From: JAPOKJ01 sp031421635
GTDB lineage: Bacteria; Pseudomonadota; Gammaproteobacteria; Burkholderiales; Burkholderiaceae_E
Reading direction: 5' to 3'
Length of the DNA stretch: 64,000 nucleotides
Assembly (NCBI GenBank): GCA_031421635.1
Contig: JANOPA010000125.1
Span: 62,001 to 126,000, forward strand
The position numbers were made by a program, and so were the translations under genes. Positions within the stretch are counted from its first letter, which is position 1. The number at the start of each line of letters is the position of its first letter. Below, in pieces: positions 9,023-17,411 of this stretch. The notes beneath the pieces were generated by a model. The model was not told the DNA's origin, did no database searches, and was given only the letters and a program-made list of their open reading frames with translations.

Positions 9023-9622
9023 ATGAATTTTCCTGCATTGAACAACAAGATCTCGAACGAGGATACGTCAATGCTATCGCCACTACCCAAGCTTGACTTG
9101 ATCGATCAACTAGCCGCCGTTCAGCCTGGTGGTGCAACCCACCTCTTACGCCATCGACGCGATAAAGTGGCGCTCGCAACCCAGGGCAGTTATGACGGTC
9201 TCTTCGACGCTGCTCTGCTAGGAATAACTTTGCGTGAGCGCTTACAGGTCTCCCTCTTCGCCTGTAGGCTTTCTAACGCAGAGGGCTTGGCCGCACATTA
9301 CAGATCCCGGCTGCACGAGCTGTCCACCGACAACTTTGGCGATAGCGACACCCAAGCATTGATCGAAACGGGTGCCCGCGCCGAACTCGCTAGCCTTGCT
9401 GACCCGCGCCTACGCGCCATGCTGCACTTCACCCGTACCCTGATCCTTACCCCTGTCGAAGGCGATCAGGCCGCTTTACTGGCGCTTCCAGTAGCGGGCC
9501 TAAGCACCGCCGCGGTGGTGGCCTTGGCGCAGTTAGTGGCGTTTCTGTCTTATCAAATACGCTTGGTGTCTGGCCTGGCTGCGCTGCAAGCGGCTCATCA
9601 ACAACGTGCATCGAAGGACTAG
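9023..9622 (+). CDS. CMD-domain protein (carboxymuconolactone decarboxylase / AhpD fold)
   Basis: 199 residues, with a GGAG ribosome site 8-9 nt before the ATG. The sequence is mainly helical (LIDQLAAVQPGGATHLLRHRRDKVALATQGSYD) and resembles the CMD-domain family that I recall under the Avi_7170 label, which usually stands next to an alkylhydroperoxidase-domain partner. The CxxC thiol pair typical of AhpD is not visible in this protein, so it may be the non-catalytic or structural member of the pair. The next gene follows after 2 nt. A role in removing a peroxide made by the upstream flavoprotein is a guess. Confidence 0.72.
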   Translation: MNFPALNNKISNEDTSMLSPLPKLDLIDQLAAVQPGGATHLLRHRRDKVALATQGSYDGLFDAALLGITLRERLQVSLFACRLSNAEGLAAHYRSRLHELSTDNFGDSDTQALIETGARAELASLADPRLRAMLHFTRTLILTPVEGDQAALLALPVAGLSTAAVVALAQLVAFLSYQIRLVSGLAALQAAHQQRASKD

Positions 9623-9624
9623 AA

Positions 9625-10203
9625 ATGACTCCTCTTAAATCACACGGCTTCACCAACGAAACGCTCGAGTGGTGTGCCTGGCTCGACACGGTCGATATCA
9701 ATAAGGCCAGCACCGCACAACTCGCCGTGCTCGAAGAAAGCCATCCCAAGGCCAAAACTTCTGATTACTACCTTTTTTTAGCTCATCAGCCAGAGATATT
9801 GCGCCAGCGCTCGATTGCCTTCAATGCCATCATGTACGCGCCTGGTGGCATGTCGCGCGCGGAGCGCGAGCTCGCTGCAACCGTCGTTTCTCGTGTCAAC
9901 GGCTGTGTTTACTGTGCCTCGGTACATGCTCAGCGCTTTGAGCAAATGGCCAAGCGTCAAGACGTCATTGCCCAGGTGTTTGAAGATCCTTTTACTGCGG
10001 GCACCACGGACCGGGAGCGTGCCATTGCTGCATTCTCGATCGAGCTGACGGCTGCCCCAGAGAAGGTTTCCGCCGAAAGTGTTACCAAGTTAGGCGCTGT
10101 AGGTTTAAACGATGAAGAGATTCTCGACCTTATTCATTCTGTGGCGATCTTTGCCTGGGCTAACCGCCTGATGCTTAACTTGGGCGAGCCCGTGTTTCCG
10201 TAG
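9625..10203 (+). CDS. Alkylhydroperoxidase-domain protein with CxxC active site
   Basis: 192 residues starting 2 nt after the preceding stop. The diagnostic AhpD/CMD motif appears as RAERELAATVVSRVNGCVYCASVH: a Glu upstream and C-V-Y-C followed by His, the proton-relay and redox cysteines of peroxidase-type members. I relate it to the Avi_7169-type family, paired with the preceding CMD gene in several proteobacteria. Such proteins can reduce organic peroxides, but many family members are uncharacterised. Convergent with fhs: the two stop codons lie 10 bp apart inside a TAGGG / CCCTA inverted pair. Confidence 0.82.
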   Translation: MTPLKSHGFTNETLEWCAWLDTVDINKASTAQLAVLEESHPKAKTSDYYLFLAHQPEILRQRSIAFNAIMYAPGGMSRAERELAATVVSRVNGCVYCASVHAQRFEQMAKRQDVIAQVFEDPFTAGTTDRERAIAAFSIELTAAPEKVSAESVTKLGAVGLNDEEILDLIHSVAIFAWANRLMLNLGEPVFP

Positions 10204-10212
10204 GGCGCTACC

Positions 10213-11886
10213 CTAGAACAAGCCCACAATCCGCCCTTCATCCGTGATGTCGATCGCGTTCGCCGAAGGCACTTTCGGCAGGCCGGGCATGGTCATCACC
10301 TCTCCGCACACCATCACCACAAACTCGGCCCCGGCCGCCAGTCGTACTTCGCGAATGTTGATGACGTGATCGCTGGGTGCCCCGCGCTTAGTGGCATCGG
10401 TCGAGAATGAATACTGGGTTTTGGCAATACACACTGGGTAGTGACCGTAACCGCTCGCTTGCAGCTTCTCAATTTGAGCCTTTACTTTGGCATCGGCACT
10501 GATATCGCTAGCTCCATAGATGGAGGTGGCCACTTTCTTAACCTTGTCCCAAAGGGTGTCGCTATCCTCATAGACAAACTTGAAATTGTTCTTTTGTTCG
10601 CAAAGCGCAACCACCGCGTGAGCAAGCTCCGTCGCCCCCTTGCCCCCTTCTGCCCAATGCCGAGCCAACACCACCTGTACGCCATGCCTCGCAGCACTGG
10701 CTTTCAGTAATTCCACTTCAGCGGCCGTATCTTCAGTGCGATGATTAATAGCCACCACGCAAGGCAAGCCATAATGCTCTCGCACATTTCGAATGTGGCG
10801 CTCAAGGTTGACCAGTCCCTTGGCTAAGGCCTCGAGGTTCTCGATACCGGCATCCTTGACTTCAACGCCGCCGTGATACTTCAGTGCGCGACTGGTGGCG
10901 ACAATTACTACGGCGCTGGGCTGCAAGCCTGATTTACGACATTTAATATCGACGAATTTCTCAGCGCCAAGATCTGCCCCAAAGCCTGCTTCGGTGACTA
11001 CATAGTCGGCAAGCTTTAAGGCGGTCTGTGTGGCAAGAACCGAGTTGCAGCCATGCGCGATGTTCGCGAACGGGCCACCATGCACGAAGGCCAGATTGTT
11101 TTCAAGGGTTTGTACGAGATTAGGCGCCAAGGCATCCTTAAGCAACACGGCCATAGCACCCTGTGCCTTGAGGTCACTCGCATACACCGGTTTTTGATCG
11201 ACGCTTTGACCGATGACAATGCGAGCCAGTCGTTGTTTAAGATCGGCCATGCTCGTCGACAAACATAAGATCGCCATGACCTCCGAAGCCACCACAATGT
11301 CAAAGCCGTCTTCGCGGGGAAACCCATTGCCTGGCCCGCCAAGTGAAATGGTAATGTCGCGCAGCGCTCGATCATTCATGTCCATGACGCGCTTCCAGGT
11401 CACCCGGCGCACGTCGATACCCAGCTCGTTGCCATGATGAATGTGATTGTCAATGAGTGCCGAGAGTAAGTTGTGGGCAAGCGCAATCGCGTTGAAGTCG
11501 CCGGTGAAATGGAGGTTGATGTCCTCCATCGGCACAATCTGAGCGTAGCCCCCACCTGCGGCGCCGCCCTTCATTCCAAACACCGGACCAAGCGAGGGTT
11601 CGCGCAGGCAAATCATCGCCCGCTTACCGATCACGTTGAGTGCATCACCTAAGCCAACGGTGGTCGTGGTCTTCCCTTCGCCTGCCGGTGTTGGGGAAAT
11701 GGCCGTCACTAAGACCAACTTGCCATTGGGCTTGTCGCGTAGTGATGCGGCGAAACCCAAAGAAAGTTTGGCCTTAAATCGGCCATGTGGTTCTAGATGT
11801 TCTTCAGAAATTCCCGCTTGTTCGAGGGCAAGCGCAATGATGGGGCGAGGCGTCGCGGCTTGAGCAATTGCGATATCAGTTTGCAT
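10213..11886 (-). CDS. fhs: Formate-tetrahydrofolate ligase
   Basis: 557 residues from the ATG at 11884-11886, the usual length of the family; a longer frame upstream (to 12057) overlaps a Bug gene and is rejected. Signatures include the P-loop TPAGEGKTTTTVGLGDAL, FGMKGGAAGGGYAQIVPMEDINLHFTGD, and the C-terminal VMVCGEVMTMPGLPKVPSA. The enzyme makes 10-formyl-THF from formate, THF and ATP. It lies downstream of a Bug, a CoA-transferase and a lyase gene in the same direction (76-bp gap to the Bug gene). It may instead have its own promoter, since its function is one-carbon metabolism rather than carboxylate degradation. Confidence 0.97.
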   Translation of the reverse strand: MQTDIAIAQAATPRPIIALALEQAGISEEHLEPHGRFKAKLSLGFAASLRDKPNGKLVLVTAISPTPAGEGKTTTTVGLGDALNVIGKRAMICLREPSLGPVFGMKGGAAGGGYAQIVPMEDINLHFTGDFNAIALAHNLLSALIDNHIHHGNELGIDVRRVTWKRVMDMNDRALRDITISLGGPGNGFPREDGFDIVVASEVMAILCLSTSMADLKQRLARIVIGQSVDQKPVYASDLKAQGAMAVLLKDALAPNLVQTLENNLAFVHGGPFANIAHGCNSVLATQTALKLADYVVTEAGFGADLGAEKFVDIKCRKSGLQPSAVVIVATSRALKYHGGVEVKDAGIENLEALAKGLVNLERHIRNVREHYGLPCVVAINHRTEDTAAEVELLKASAARHGVQVVLARHWAEGGKGATELAHAVVALCEQKNNFKFVYEDSDTLWDKVKKVATSIYGASDISADAKVKAQIEKLQASGYGHYPVCIAKTQYSFSTDATKRGAPSDHVINIREVRLAAGAEFVVMVCGEVMTMPGLPKVPSANAIDITDEGRIVGLF

Positions 11887-11962
11887 AGTTGACCTAGGGA
11901 GGAAGACTTCGGGGTTTTCGAAAGAGCCATTGTAATTCTCGCTGGGAACAGGAGCCAGAAGC

Positions 11963-12952
11963 CTATTCAGGCACGACTCCTGCGCGCCTGACGATCGCTG
12001 CGTACCGAGCCATTTCACTCTTGAAGAATGGCGCGGCTTCGTCACTGCTTCCAACATTAATAGTATTGCCCTGACGGGTCATCGCCGCCTTGACCTCCGG
12101 GCTGTTAAACGCGCTGACGAATGCAGATTGCACGTGCTTGATTTGATCTGGCGACAGGCCCTTGGGCCCGATCACAGCAAACCAGCCTTCCACCAAATAT
12201 TTTGGGAAGCCCTGCTCTACAGCGGTTGCGATGTCGGGCGCAGCCGGGATACGAGCTGGCGCCGAGATGCAAATGGCCCGGACGTTGCCGGCCTTGATCT
12301 GACCCTGCATCGCTGGCAGGGCGCCGATCCCCCAGTCAACCTGTCCAGCGATCACATCTTGCAGCATAGGTCCGAAGCCTCGGTATGGAATGTGCGTTGA
12401 AAAAGTTTGAGTGGTTTCCTTGAAGAGCTCGGCCGCTAAATGCAAAATGGTGCCGTTACCCGAGGAGCCATAGTTATATTTACCTGGATTAGCCTTCAGG
12501 AGTGCGACCAACTCCTTCATGTCTTTTGCGGGAACTTTAGGATTGACGACTAGAACAAGAGGCGTGGCTCCGATCACGGCAATTGGAGTGATATCGTTGA
12601 CGGGATGAAACGGCACTTGTTTGAGCACGCTGGGATAAATTACATGATTGTTCGACACAACGCAGAGGGTTTGCCCGTCGGGCAGGGCGCGAATCAAAGC
12701 TTGGGTGCCGATCACGCCGCCAGCGCCAGGTTGGTTCTCGACAATGACATTCTGGCCGAGCGCTCTGCCCAGAGCCTGACTCGCTGCCCTGATGATGCCG
12801 TCGACACCCGAGCCTGCGCTGACTGGCAAAATGAACCGAATAGGTTTGTCACCCAATTGTGCTGAGGCCAAGCTAGGCGTTAGGCTTGAGGTGCCGAGAG
12901 CACTGAGGCTTGCCAAAAGTCGGCGACGTTGGGTTGACATTTGGTTGAACAT
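11963..12952 (-). CDS. Bug/TctC-family periplasmic substrate-binding protein
   Basis: 329 residues with a twin-arginine-like N-terminus (QRRRLLASLSALG) and probable cleavage after LASA. A second ATG four codons in is an equal start candidate. Family motifs: DKPIRFILPVSAGSGVDG, ENQPGAGGVIG and GNGTILHLAAELF. The first residues differ from the commoner FPPGGxxD version (here SAGSGVD). It is placed 85 bp downstream of a CaiB-type CoA transferase in the same direction, so it likely supplies the acid that is activated to a CoA ester by that enzyme. Ligand not determined. Confidence 0.92.
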   Translation of the reverse strand: MFNQMSTQRRRLLASLSALGTSSLTPSLASAQLGDKPIRFILPVSAGSGVDGIIRAASQALGRALGQNVIVENQPGAGGVIGTQALIRALPDGQTLCVVSNNHVIYPSVLKQVPFHPVNDITPIAVIGATPLVLVVNPKVPAKDMKELVALLKANPGKYNYGSSGNGTILHLAAELFKETTQTFSTHIPYRGFGPMLQDVIAGQVDWGIGALPAMQGQIKAGNVRAICISAPARIPAAPDIATAVEQGFPKYLVEGWFAVIGPKGLSPDQIKHVQSAFVSAFNSPEVKAAMTRQGNTINVGSSDEAAPFFKSEMARYAAIVRRAGVVPE

Positions 12953-13037
12953 TTTTGTTTCTTTCAGTCTTTGCTTGTCGATTTGTAGGCTTGTCGACTT
13001 TTAATGGGGGCTCGTCTCGGGGGGGCGACACCAGAAC

Positions 13038-14240
13038 TTAAGCGACTACTTTCTTGTGACGCAGGCCCGCAATTTTCTCGCTGGAGAATCCCACCTCGTG
13101 AAGAATGGCGTCGGTCTGTTGGCCTTGCCGCGGGGGGTCTGTGCGTACACCAAAGCGCTGTCCATCCATGGTAAACGGAAATAATGCGGCCCGAGCCGTT
13201 TGTCCCGCACGCACACCATCGCTTAAGCGTACCTCTGCCAAAGCGCCCGTTGCGTTAAGGTGCGGATCGTCAAATAACTCTTCTGGCTTGGTGATCGGAG
13301 CGAAGGGTAGCCCTGCCGCTTCAAAGCGTGCGCTTAAGTCTTTCGCTGAGAAGTAGGCCAATCTCGCACGTAGGTCAATGATTAACTCTGGCCTTAAATT
13401 GACGCGTTCATTGTTAGTGGCATAGCGCTTATCGGCCTTGAGGTCGTCGAAGCCAAGGATGTCGCAGAACGTCACCCATTGGCTGTCACTGACTGCGGCT
13501 AAAAAAATTTGCTCGCCCTCTTTGACCGTGAAGACATCATAGACCGCCCAGGCCGAAATGCGCTCAGGCATAGGTGCTGCTGGCTGGCCCGTGATGGCGT
13601 ACTGCATCATGTGTTGGCTCACCAAGAACACGTTATTTTCGAACAGCGCGCTCTGTACTTCTTGGCCCTTACCAGTATCGCGGCGCTGTACAATGGCGCC
13701 CAGAATGCCGATCGCACCAAACATGCCCCCCATGATGTCATTCACGCTCGATCCCGCACGTAAAGGGTCACCCGGTCGGCCCGTCATATACGCTAAGCCA
13801 CCCATCATTTGTACCACCTCGTCGAGGGCAGTGCGGTGTTCGTAGGGACCCGGTAGAAAACCTTTGAGACTGGCGTAGATCATTCGTGGGTTGAGTTGAG
13901 CCAAGCTCGCATAATCCAGACCGTACTTATTTAGTGTGCCAGGTTTGAAATTCTCAATCACCACATCGGCCTGAGCGCAGAGGTCTCTAGCGATCTGCGC
14001 CCCATCAGTCTGTCTCAAGTCAAGGCAAATGCTTTGCTTATTACGATTGAACAGCGGGAAAAACCCTGCACCCGAGCCCAGTAGATGGCGGGTGCGATCG
14101 CCCTCAATAGGCTCTACCTTAATGACTTCTGCTCCCATGTCGGCTAGCACCATTCCGCAAGTCGGTCCCATGACCATGTGTGTGAATTCCACAACCTTGA
14201 TGCCAGCCAAAGGAAGAGTGGGTGTGTTGTGATTGGGCAT
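13038..14240 (-). CDS. CaiB/BaiF family (class III) CoA transferase
   Basis: 400 residues. The N-terminus LAGIKVVEFTHMVMGPTCGMVLADMGAEVIKVEP is the class III signature, and the catalytic Asp lies in SSVNDIMGGMFG. Class III transferases move CoA between carboxylates through an aspartyl-CoA thioester; relatives act on formate/oxalate, carnitine, itaconate, citramalate and hydroxymethylglutarate. It is flanked upstream by an HMG-CoA-lyase-type gene (73-bp gap) and downstream by a Bug gene, all in one direction. This points to activation of an imported di-acid and cleavage of its CoA ester. The particular acid is inference (see the finding for 11963-17339). Confidence 0.92.
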   Translation of the reverse strand: MPNHNTPTLPLAGIKVVEFTHMVMGPTCGMVLADMGAEVIKVEPIEGDRTRHLLGSGAGFFPLFNRNKQSICLDLRQTDGAQIARDLCAQADVVIENFKPGTLNKYGLDYASLAQLNPRMIYASLKGFLPGPYEHRTALDEVVQMMGGLAYMTGRPGDPLRAGSSVNDIMGGMFGAIGILGAIVQRRDTGKGQEVQSALFENNVFLVSQHMMQYAITGQPAAPMPERISAWAVYDVFTVKEGEQIFLAAVSDSQWVTFCDILGFDDLKADKRYATNNERVNLRPELIIDLRARLAYFSAKDLSARFEAAGLPFAPITKPEELFDDPHLNATGALAEVRLSDGVRAGQTARAALFPFTMDGQRFGVRTDPPRQGQQTDAILHEVGFSSEKIAGLRHKKVVA

Positions 14241-14313
14241 GTCTGTTCTTTGGTGAGTTTGTGGCCAATGGTCGAATGAAAGTGCTCGGTCGCTTCAGCG
14301 GGGGCGGGCGCGC

Positions 14314-15159
14314 TTATGAGTTTCGTGCTCGCGCTTGATCGGACTGTTTGACGCCGGGCAAACCGGCCCGCCAAAGCACTCCATGCAGGGTTTCGCCGGG
14401 CAGCCATCTTGTCAATTGCCCTCTTAGTTTGAGCAAGGCCTCCACATCAATACCGGTGCTAATGCCCATGCGATTGAACATAAAGGTCAAGTCTTCTGTG
14501 GCGACATTGCCACTGGCCCCTGGAGCATGCGGACAGCCGCCGATTCCGGCGAGGGAGGCATCGAAGCGCGTGATGCCAGTCTGCCAGGCGGCATAACAGT
14601 TGGTAAGGGCGAAACCTCTGGTGTCGTGAAAATGGGCGCCGGCATCAAGTAGCGCTTGAAGGAGTCGAATCACCTCGGCGGGTTTTACTGCGCCTTGCAG
14701 GGTGCAACCGAAGGCCGTGCCGACACCGCCTTCGATGAGCGTCTTACTGCCCATCGCATCTCGGGTGGCGCGAATGCGCGCGAATTCGGACACTACTTCG
14801 TCTGGCGTTTTTCTTAGGTTAGCCTGACTATGCGCATGACTTGCCGACAAGGGGATCATCATCAATGCGGCGTTAAGTTCCAGCGCGCGCTCAGCACCCT
14901 TGAAGTTGGGAACCAGCACCGAAGCCACTATGCCGGGTAGGCTGAGAGCGTGCGCCAGCAATTGATCCGTGTCAGCGAGCTGCGGAAGCAAGCGCGCGGG
15001 CACAAACGATCCGACTTCGATTTCGCGCTGGCCTGCTCCATGGGCTGCAGTGATCCACTCCAATTTCTGTGGGGTAGGAAGAATACTGGCAATGCTTTGG
15101 AGTCCGTCACGAAGGCCGACTTCACGAATTTGAATGGCTTGAGGAAATGATAGAGTCAT
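14314..15159 (-). CDS. HMG-CoA lyase-like (HMGL family) lyase
   Basis: 281 residues, the usual bacterial length. Metal and catalytic residues are readable: IREVGLRDGLQ (Arg-Asp), HFHDTRGFAL (His-x-His-Asp), and GIGGCPHAPGASGNVATEDL, which includes the catalytic Cys of genuine HMG-CoA lyases rather than the isopropylmalate-synthase branch. The family cleaves 3-hydroxy-3-methylglutaryl-CoA to acetyl-CoA and acetoacetate; some members cleave citramalyl-CoA-like esters. It is first in a minus-strand run with the CoA transferase and Bug genes, and divergent from the aconitase-family hydratase across 107 bp. Confidence 0.93.
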   Translation of the reverse strand: MTLSFPQAIQIREVGLRDGLQSIASILPTPQKLEWITAAHGAGQREIEVGSFVPARLLPQLADTDQLLAHALSLPGIVASVLVPNFKGAERALELNAALMMIPLSASHAHSQANLRKTPDEVVSEFARIRATRDAMGSKTLIEGGVGTAFGCTLQGAVKPAEVIRLLQALLDAGAHFHDTRGFALTNCYAAWQTGITRFDASLAGIGGCPHAPGASGNVATEDLTFMFNRMGISTGIDVEALLKLRGQLTRWLPGETLHGVLWRAGLPGVKQSDQARARNS

Positions 15160-15266
15160 GATGCAATTTTAGTTTAGAATTTTCCTTTGTTCGCTTATTT
15201 CGCATTTTCCTCAGATAAAAACAAACTGATAAGCTTGTCGAGCGGTGACACGCGCGGGAAACTCAT

Positions 15267-17339
15267 GTGAAAATTCTGTATTTGACCGACGCACTGGCTA
15301 CACTAAAAGCTCAATTGCTAGGTAGGTCCCTGAGTTTGCGCACGGCTGGAAAACTTCGAGCGGATATATCCACCGACGAAATTACACCGGTCGCGATACT
15401 GAGCTATTACGATTCACGCCTAGCCCAGTTTGCGCACACCGGTCTAACTCTCGAAGGAGAGCGGCCTATCACTCAAGGCGTGCTTCAGTCCCTCGCTTTC
15501 GAGGTCTTGGTGGGAGGAGCGCGTTATGGCAAAGGATCCTCTCGGGAACACAGTCCGGCCGCTGAGCGTTGGGCCGGCGTGCGAATTGTCTTTGCGGACA
15601 GTTTCGAGCGCATTTATCGACAGAATGCCGACAATATTGGGTTGGTCACCTCTACAAATTTCTCCCTGCTCGAAAAACTTGAGCAGGGCGAGAACGTGAC
15701 ACTGGAAGAGTTCACGGCGGATCGTGAACCCCTCGCCCGGCAATTACTGGGCGCAGGCGGGTTGTTGGCCTATGGGAGAAACAATTTTGAATTGGCACGG
15801 GATCTCGCACATGCGAGGCTCGCGTCCGATCATCGTAGCGAGCGCCTCAGCCAAGTCATGAATATGGAGGTAATGCCAGTTTCCAGAGAAAATCAACCGC
15901 CCAGAACACTGTTTGAGAAGATTGTCGAGCGTCATCTTTTTGATGGGAATGCGACGATGCAATTGGGTCAGGGCGTTTTTGTCAAAGCCGATTGGCGTTT
16001 TATTCACGAGTACTACACGGGCATGGCGGCTCACATGTTGGAGCAGGCTTACGGCAACGAGTTGGTCATTCATCAACCCGAGTCGGTCATCGTATTTGAA
16101 GATCATAGTTCTTACGTAGACGAAAGCCCCGCCCATCTCAAGCTTGGGTTGGTGCCCAATATGTTGGCGATGCAAACTGCTCAACGCCGATTTGTTGAGC
16201 GGCACGCTCTTCGACAGCATCGAACCCTGCACGAGCAGGAGATCGCTCAACAAAAAATTACCCTGCAAAATATCGCTGAGCAAAATATCGCCCAAAATGC
16301 TTGGCCGAAAAACGCAGACGATGCGGCGGGGATTTCACACTCCATGATGGCAGAACATTATGTCCTGCCTGGTCAACTGGTGGCCGGTACGGACTCTCAT
16401 ACGCCCCATAGCGGTGCCTTAGGTTGTGTCGCTGTTGGCGTGGGTACCACGGACATGGCGAACGCTATGGTTACAGGTGCCGTTCGTTTGACTCTAGCGG
16501 CGTCCGTAAAAATCGAGTTAAGCGGAAGTATTCCGTCGGGTCTGACTGCCAAAGACGTGGTGCTTCATCTTCTCGCCACGCCCTGGATTCGATCAGGACA
16601 TGGGGTTGGGAAAGTGTTCGAGTTTTGTGGCCCAGTGGTGCGTCAGATGTCGATCGATGAGCGCGCCACACTCACCAATATGAGTGCTGAAATGGGTGGT
16701 CTCACGGGCATCGTCGCGCCGGATGAAAAAACACTTGCATTTTTGCGCGACCGGCGTGGTGTTGTGTTCAGCCTAGAGCCTTGGATGCGAAGCGACGATG
16801 GGGCAAGCTATGAGTATTGTTGGACGGTCGATTGTGACCGGCTCGTGCCGATGTTAGCCACTCCCGGAGATCCAGGGAACGGACTGCGCATCGATCAACT
16901 TGATCGGCCGGTTCGCATTGACATTGCGTACGGTGGATCTTGCACGGCAGGCAAACGCGAGGACTTTGATCATTATCACGAAGTCTTGGCCTGGGGCTTG
17001 GCTCAGGGCCTGACTTTGCCTGCCTATGTGCAATTATTTTTGCAATATGGGACCACGGCTGTGCGGGACTATTGCCAAGCACGAGGTTACCAAAAAGTGT
17101 TCGAGGCGATTGGTGCCCGCCTTTTGCAGCCTTCCTGCGGTGCCTGCGCCAATTGTGGCCCGGGCTCGTCCACCAGCCCGGAGCAAATCACGGTGAGCGC
17201 GATCAATCGCAATTTTCCCGGACGCTCGGGTCCGGGCCAGGTGTGGTTGGCCAGCCCACCCACCGTGGTAGCCAGTGCGCTCGCCGGCTATTTATGCTCC
17301 TTTGCTCAATTGAAATCCCTCGGAGCGAAGCCTTTTTGA
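15267..17339 (+). CDS. Aconitase-superfamily hydro-lyase with the swivel domain at the N-terminus
   Basis: 690 residues from a GTG (15267) with GGGAA 6 nt upstream; the overlapping ATG at 15265 is immediately followed by TGA. Residues 1 to about 170 form a LeuD-like swivel domain (ADISTDEITP; GSSREHS at 90-96). Residues about 200-690 form the LeuC-like catalytic part, with GTDSHTPHSGALG, Cys559 (GGSCTAGKRE) and Cys624/Cys627 (PSCGACANC) for the 4Fe-4S cluster. The order is the reverse of AcnA, where swivel follows catalytic. The enzyme should add or remove water on a di- or tricarboxylic acid. A run of four pentapeptides (residues 323-342) sits ahead of GTDSH. Divergent from HMGL, CoA transferase and Bug genes, hence likely one pathway. 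Confidence 0.9.
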   Translation: MKILYLTDALATLKAQLLGRSLSLRTAGKLRADISTDEITPVAILSYYDSRLAQFAHTGLTLEGERPITQGVLQSLAFEVLVGGARYGKGSSREHSPAAERWAGVRIVFADSFERIYRQNADNIGLVTSTNFSLLEKLEQGENVTLEEFTADREPLARQLLGAGGLLAYGRNNFELARDLAHARLASDHRSERLSQVMNMEVMPVSRENQPPRTLFEKIVERHLFDGNATMQLGQGVFVKADWRFIHEYYTGMAAHMLEQAYGNELVIHQPESVIVFEDHSSYVDESPAHLKLGLVPNMLAMQTAQRRFVERHALRQHRTLHEQEIAQQKITLQNIAEQNIAQNAWPKNADDAAGISHSMMAEHYVLPGQLVAGTDSHTPHSGALGCVAVGVGTTDMANAMVTGAVRLTLAASVKIELSGSIPSGLTAKDVVLHLLATPWIRSGHGVGKVFEFCGPVVRQMSIDERATLTNMSAEMGGLTGIVAPDEKTLAFLRDRRGVVFSLEPWMRSDDGASYEYCWTVDCDRLVPMLATPGDPGNGLRIDQLDRPVRIDIAYGGSCTAGKREDFDHYHEVLAWGLAQGLTLPAYVQLFLQYGTTAVRDYCQARGYQKVFEAIGARLLQPSCGACANCGPGSSTSPEQITVSAINRNFPGRSGPGQVWLASPPTVVASALAGYLCSFAQLKSLGAKPF
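16233..16292 (+). repeat. Four-copy 15-bp in-frame tandem repeat inside the hydratase gene
   Basis: Codons 323-342 encode EQEIA, QQKIT, LQNIA, EQNIA: four degenerate pentapeptides of the form xQxIA. Units three and four share CAAAATATCGC exactly, at 16266-16276 and 16281-16291. Units keep the 15-bp register, so gain or loss of a copy would not shift the frame. Confidence 0.8.
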
Positions 17340-17353
17340 AGGCTCTGCCTTCA
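17337..17353. terminator. Stem-loop between convergent genes (possible terminator)
   Basis: TGAAGGC, TCT loop, GCCTTCA: a perfect 7-bp stem that overlaps the hydratase stop codon and precedes the end of the convergent binding-protein gene at 17412. There is no downstream T tract on either strand, so intrinsic termination is not assured. Confidence 0.4.
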
Positions 17354-17411
17354 TGGTCTGATAAATTTTACCAAGAGAGCTGCTGGTTCCCTAAGGCATC
17401 GCGTGCAGCCA

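Noticed and set aside
10201..10215. TAGGG / CCCTA inverted pair at two convergent stop codons
   Set aside because: The 5-bp stem is built from the stop codons themselves and has no T tract, so it is not convincing as a terminator.
12999..13037. G7 run at 13019-13025 near the CoA-transferase end
   Set aside because: A single homopolymer in non-coding DNA; no sign that it shifts any frame.
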